Of a stretch of 64,000 bases of DNA, positions 61,768-64,000 are shown in pieces. Each line of letters begins with the position of its first letter. The stretch's first letter is position 1. Made by a program: the position numbers and the translations under genes. The notes under the pieces were generated by a model. That model did not search any database, had not been told where the DNA came from, and saw only the letters and a program-made list of their open reading frames with translations. The stretch comes from Thermoanaerobaculia bacterium (lineage in GTDB: Bacteria; Acidobacteriota; Thermoanaerobaculia; Multivoradales; JAHEKO01), in NCBI GenBank assembly GCA_947259925.1, contig CAMYOG010000004.1, forward strand, positions 1-64,000, read 5' to 3'.

Positions 61768-63078
61768 TCATTGCGAGCTGTCTGCCAGAACCTCTTCCAG
61801 CATCCGCCCCCAGGCGCACAGCGCCTCGTCGCGCATCCAACCGGCCGCGACCTGGAGGCCGAGCGGCAGTCCCTCCTCGCTCGTACCGGCCGGGATCGCC
61901 AGGGTCGGCAGGCCGGAGTGCGACCAGGGGACACTCATGACCGGATCGCCGGTGCTGTCGAGGCCGACCGGCGCCGCTCCGGGGGCGGCCGGAGAGATCC
62001 ACAGATCGACGCTCCGCTCCTCCATCAGCGCGGTCAGCTCGCCGCGCAGACGCTCGCGACCAGTCAGCGCCTCGGCCAGCTCCTCCTCCGAGACGTCGCG
62101 CCCCGCGGTCAGGAGCGCCACCGTCTTCGGATGGTAGAGGGCGCCGTAGTCCGCGTACCAGCTCGAGTGAACCGCCGCGGCCTCGGCGGCAACGATCCGC
62201 CGGTGACGGCGCTCGATCTCTTCGAAGTCGGCCATCGCCGGCACCACGACGACCTGAAAGCCCTGGCCGCTCAGCCGATCCGAGACCGCTTTCAGGTGAT
62301 GGAGCGACTCCTGGGTGGCTGATTTCAGGATCGGACCCTTGGGGATGGCCAGTACCGGCTTGCGGTCGATCGGCTCGGGGTTCCAGCCGGCGCAGAGCAG
62401 CGACGCCGCCAGCTCGGCGCCCGCGACGTCGCGCGCGAACAGACCGACATGGTCGAGCGACGGCGACAGCGGAATGACGTCGGCGCGCGAGATCCGGTCG
62501 TAGCTCGGCTTGTAGCCAACCACGCCGCAGTACGACGCCGGCCGCGAGATCGATCCGATCGTCTGGGTGCCCAGGGCGAGCGGCACCAGACCGGCCGCGA
62601 CCGCCGCCGCCGAGCCGCTGCTCGAGCCGCCCGGGGTGCGCTCGAGGTCGCGCGGATTGCGCGTCGGCCCGGGGCCGAAGTAGGCGAACTCGGTGCTCAC
62701 CGTCTTGCCCAGCACCAGGGCTCCCGCGTCTTTCAGCAGTCGGACAGCGGTCGACTCGGCGCCTTCGAAGAGCTCGACCGGTAGCCGACTGCCGGCAGTG
62801 GTCGGCAGTCCGTCGACGCGGAAGATGTCCTTGACGCCGACCGGCACGCCGTAGAGAGCCGGACGTTCCGGGGGCTCGGGATAGCGCTGCTCGAGGCGCG
62901 AGGCGGCGGCGCGCAACCGGTCGAAGCGCTCGGGCTCTTCCATCAGCGCCTGCACCTCCGGCTCGGCGGTCGCGGCACGCTCCTCGAGCGTGCCGATGTA
63001 GGTCGCCAGGTCGAGCTCCTTCGAGGCGAGGTTCCGACGCAGGGAGACGGCCGACTCGGGCTCGAAGAAGGTCGGCAT
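61768..63078 (-). CDS. Amidase-signature family amidase
   Basis: A 436-residue amidase-signature hydrolase. Catalytic lysine Lys83 in YGVPVGVKDIFRVDG, the Ser cluster RTPGGSSSGSAAAVAAG (Ser152-154), and the nucleophile-region GTQTIGSISRPASYCGVVG (Ser177) form the Ser-Ser-Lys triad; the second motif has Ile-Gly-Ser where many enzymes have Gly-Gly-Ser. Relatives include allophanate hydrolase, GatA and various amidases. The position between coxS2 and fdrA suggests a ureide or carbamoyl amide as substrate. Starts 8 bases upstream of 63070-type sequence context; no competing start is evident. Confidence 0.88.
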   Translation of the reverse strand: MPTFFEPESAVSLRRNLASKELDLATYIGTLEERAATAEPEVQALMEEPERFDRLRAAASRLEQRYPEPPERPALYGVPVGVKDIFRVDGLPTTAGSRLPVELFEGAESTAVRLLKDAGALVLGKTVSTEFAYFGPGPTRNPRDLERTPGGSSSGSAAAVAAGLVPLALGTQTIGSISRPASYCGVVGYKPSYDRISRADVIPLSPSLDHVGLFARDVAGAELAASLLCAGWNPEPIDRKPVLAIPKGPILKSATQESLHHLKAVSDRLSGQGFQVVVVPAMADFEEIERRHRRIVAAEAAAVHSSWYADYGALYHPKTVALLTAGRDVSEEELAEALTGRERLRGELTALMEERSVDLWISPAAPGAAPVGLDSTGDPVMSVPWSHSGLPTLAIPAGTSEEGLPLGLQVAAGWMRDEALCAWGRMLEEVLADSSQ

Positions 63079-63085
63079 CCGTTTC

Positions 63086-63574
63086 CTAGGCGGCCGGCTC
63101 TCTAAGGTAGTCGGCCGCCAGCTTCACGGCGGCGACGATGTGTTGATACCCGGTGCAGCGACAGAGATTCCCGGACAGCGCCAGCCGGATCTCCTCCTCG
63201 GTCGGCTCCGGGTTCTCTTTGAGGAAGGGCAGCAGGGTCATCAGGATGCCCGCGGTACAGAAGCCGCACTGCAGACCGTGGGCGTCCCAGAACGCCTGCT
63301 GCAGAGGATGGAGCTTCTCCGGATCGTCGGTCAGCCCCTCGACGGTCTCCAGCTGGTGCCCCTCGGCCTGGACCGCCAGCATCAGACACGCGCGAATCGG
63401 CTCGCCGTCGAAGAGCACCGTGCAGGCGCCGCAGACCCCGTGCTCGCAGCCGACGTGGGTACCGGTCAGGTCGAGCTCGTGGCGCAGGAAGTCGCTCAGC
63501 AGGAGGCGCGGCTCGACCTCGCGCTCGTACGAGCGGCCGTTCACCTCGAGGGTCACACGCTGGCGCTCTGTCAT
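63086..63574 (-). CDS. Molybdo-hydroxylase 2Fe-2S subunit 2 (CoxS-like)
   Basis: A 162-residue iron-sulphur subunit. First cluster Cys43, Cys48, Cys51, Cys63 (GCEHGVCGACTVLFDG); second cluster Cys103, Cys106, Cys138, Cys140 ([17 protein letters not shown]). ATG 63574 is the start because it overlaps the coxM2 stop as ATGA (63571-63574), and the frame further upstream is the antisense-like shadow of coxM2. It should serve the large subunit at 53426 with the flavin subunit upstream. Confidence 0.93.
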   Translation of the reverse strand: MTERQRVTLEVNGRSYEREVEPRLLLSDFLRHELDLTGTHVGCEHGVCGACTVLFDGEPIRACLMLAVQAEGHQLETVEGLTDDPEKLHPLQQAFWDAHGLQCGFCTAGILMTLLPFLKENPEPTEEEIRLALSGNLCRCTGYQHIVAAVKLAADYLREPAA

Positions 63575-64000
63575 CCGCCGGCGCTCCCTCCGGCACGCGC
63601 CTTCGCCGACGCGAGCGCTCGCTCGGTCAGCACCCGCGCCAGGTGTCGTTTGTAGGCGACGCTCGCGTGGATGTCGGCGGTCGGCTCGATCTCTTCGGTG
63701 GTTGCGTGCTCGGCCGCCGCCCGGATCGACTCCGCGCTCAGGTCGCCGCCGACCAGCTGGCTCGCCGCTCGATCGGCGGCCATCGGGGTGTCGCCGGCGC
63801 TCAGATAGACCAACCTGGCCTGGCTGCACTGGCCGGCGTCGTCGAGCGTCACCACCGCGGCGACTCCGGAGGTCGCGTAGTCGCCGTGTCGGCGGGCCAG
63901 CTCGACGAAAGCGCAGCCGGTCCGTGGTGGCAGCAGCGGCAGCTCGATCTCGACCAGAATCTCGTCGGGCTGGAGCTCGGTCGTCATCAGGCTGACGTAG
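63571..64000 (-). CDS. Molybdo-hydroxylase FAD subunit 2, C-terminal part (cut by window edge)
   Basis: The last 142 residues of a CoxM-type flavoprotein; the frame is open to base 64000, reading YVSL before MTTELQPDEILVEIELP. That is the middle of the family, where TALEPDEILTEI-like wording is normal, so the 5' end lies outside the window. The C-terminal CO_deh_flav_C domain is recognisable by ELARRHGDYATSGVAAVVTLD and SVAYKRHLARVLTERAL. Order coxM-coxS followed by an amidase suggests one operon. No complete protein can be deduced here. Confidence 0.88.
   Translation of the reverse strand, partial: YVSLMTTELQPDEILVEIELPLLPPRTGCAFVELARRHGDYATSGVAAVVTLDDAGQCSQARLVYLSAGDTPMAADRAASQLVGGDLSAESIRAAAEHATTEEIEPTADIHASVAYKRHLARVLTERALASAKARAGGSAGG

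Overview
This is a GC-rich bacterial chromosome segment, densely packed with genes on both strands and with many 1-8 bp start/stop overlaps. The gene set suggests a Gram-negative, heterotrophic, probably aerobic bacterium. It includes an Oar-like TonB-dependent outer-membrane receptor, RND efflux with a lipoprotein fusion subunit, paired M16 peptidases, a LiaF/LytTR signalling operon and several CO-dehydrogenase/xanthine-dehydrogenase-like molybdo-hydroxylases. I infer Acidobacteriota (Thermoanaerobaculia-like) or a similar environmental phylum. That placement is an inference from gene content, not a phylogeny. I recognised no rRNA, tRNA, CRISPR array or replication origin.

Layout. 1-550: insertion-sequence debris, with direct repeats and an IS110 fragment. 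554-5365: membrane diguanylate cyclase, P1-family self-cleaving peptidase, an unknown protein, a glycerophosphodiesterase and a small membrane protein. 5480-8519: envelope-stress-type operon (two LiaF-like proteins, a LytS-type kinase and a LytTR regulator). 8567-13516: small proteins, a DUF4097 protein, phosphofructokinase, a Kir-type potassium channel broken by one extra base, and a DUF1223 protein. 13523-25549 (minus strand): valS, TonB receptor, M16 pair, and a dehydratase/ketosynthase/ACP cassette. 25616-36372: a perfect inverted repeat, an alkyltransferase-like protein, a PLP enzyme, a two-permease RND efflux system with palindromes before each permease gene, and a secreted protein with an Asp-rich tail. 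36717-41437: EamA transporter and coxSLM-type molybdo-hydroxylase 1. 41444-47036: a redox-rich region holding three genes with an in-frame UGA, plus XdhC/MocA-type maturation genes. 47093-49249: phosphopantetheinyl transferase and CoA transferase. 49306-55765: operon with molybdo-hydroxylase large subunit 2, PilZ, GT39 and a purine-permease/GGDEF fusion. 55856-64000: peptidase-like hydrolase, DinB, an unknown protein, then DUF1116, FdrA, amidase, coxS2 and coxM2.

Two things stand out. First, three unrelated redox families within 4.7 kb (ArsC-like 42373-42717, AhpD-like 43383-43931, OsmC-like 46569-47036) are each interrupted by one UGA exactly where the family has its catalytic cysteine. Each UGA is followed by a hairpin at SECIS-like spacing. 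They are best read as a cluster of selenoproteins, which ordinary gene calling would split or truncate. No selA/B/C/D is in the window, so the decoding machinery must lie elsewhere. Second, an NCS2 purine permease is fused to an intact GGEEF diguanylate cyclase. It sits in one operon with a PilZ receptor, a membrane glycosyltransferase and a molybdo-hydroxylase, and lies near an FdrA/DUF1116/amidase set known from purine-ureide catabolism. This suggests a nutrient-sensing c-di-GMP circuit tied to purine use.

Functions below are read from motifs and family resemblance by eye. No searches, alignments or folding programs were run.
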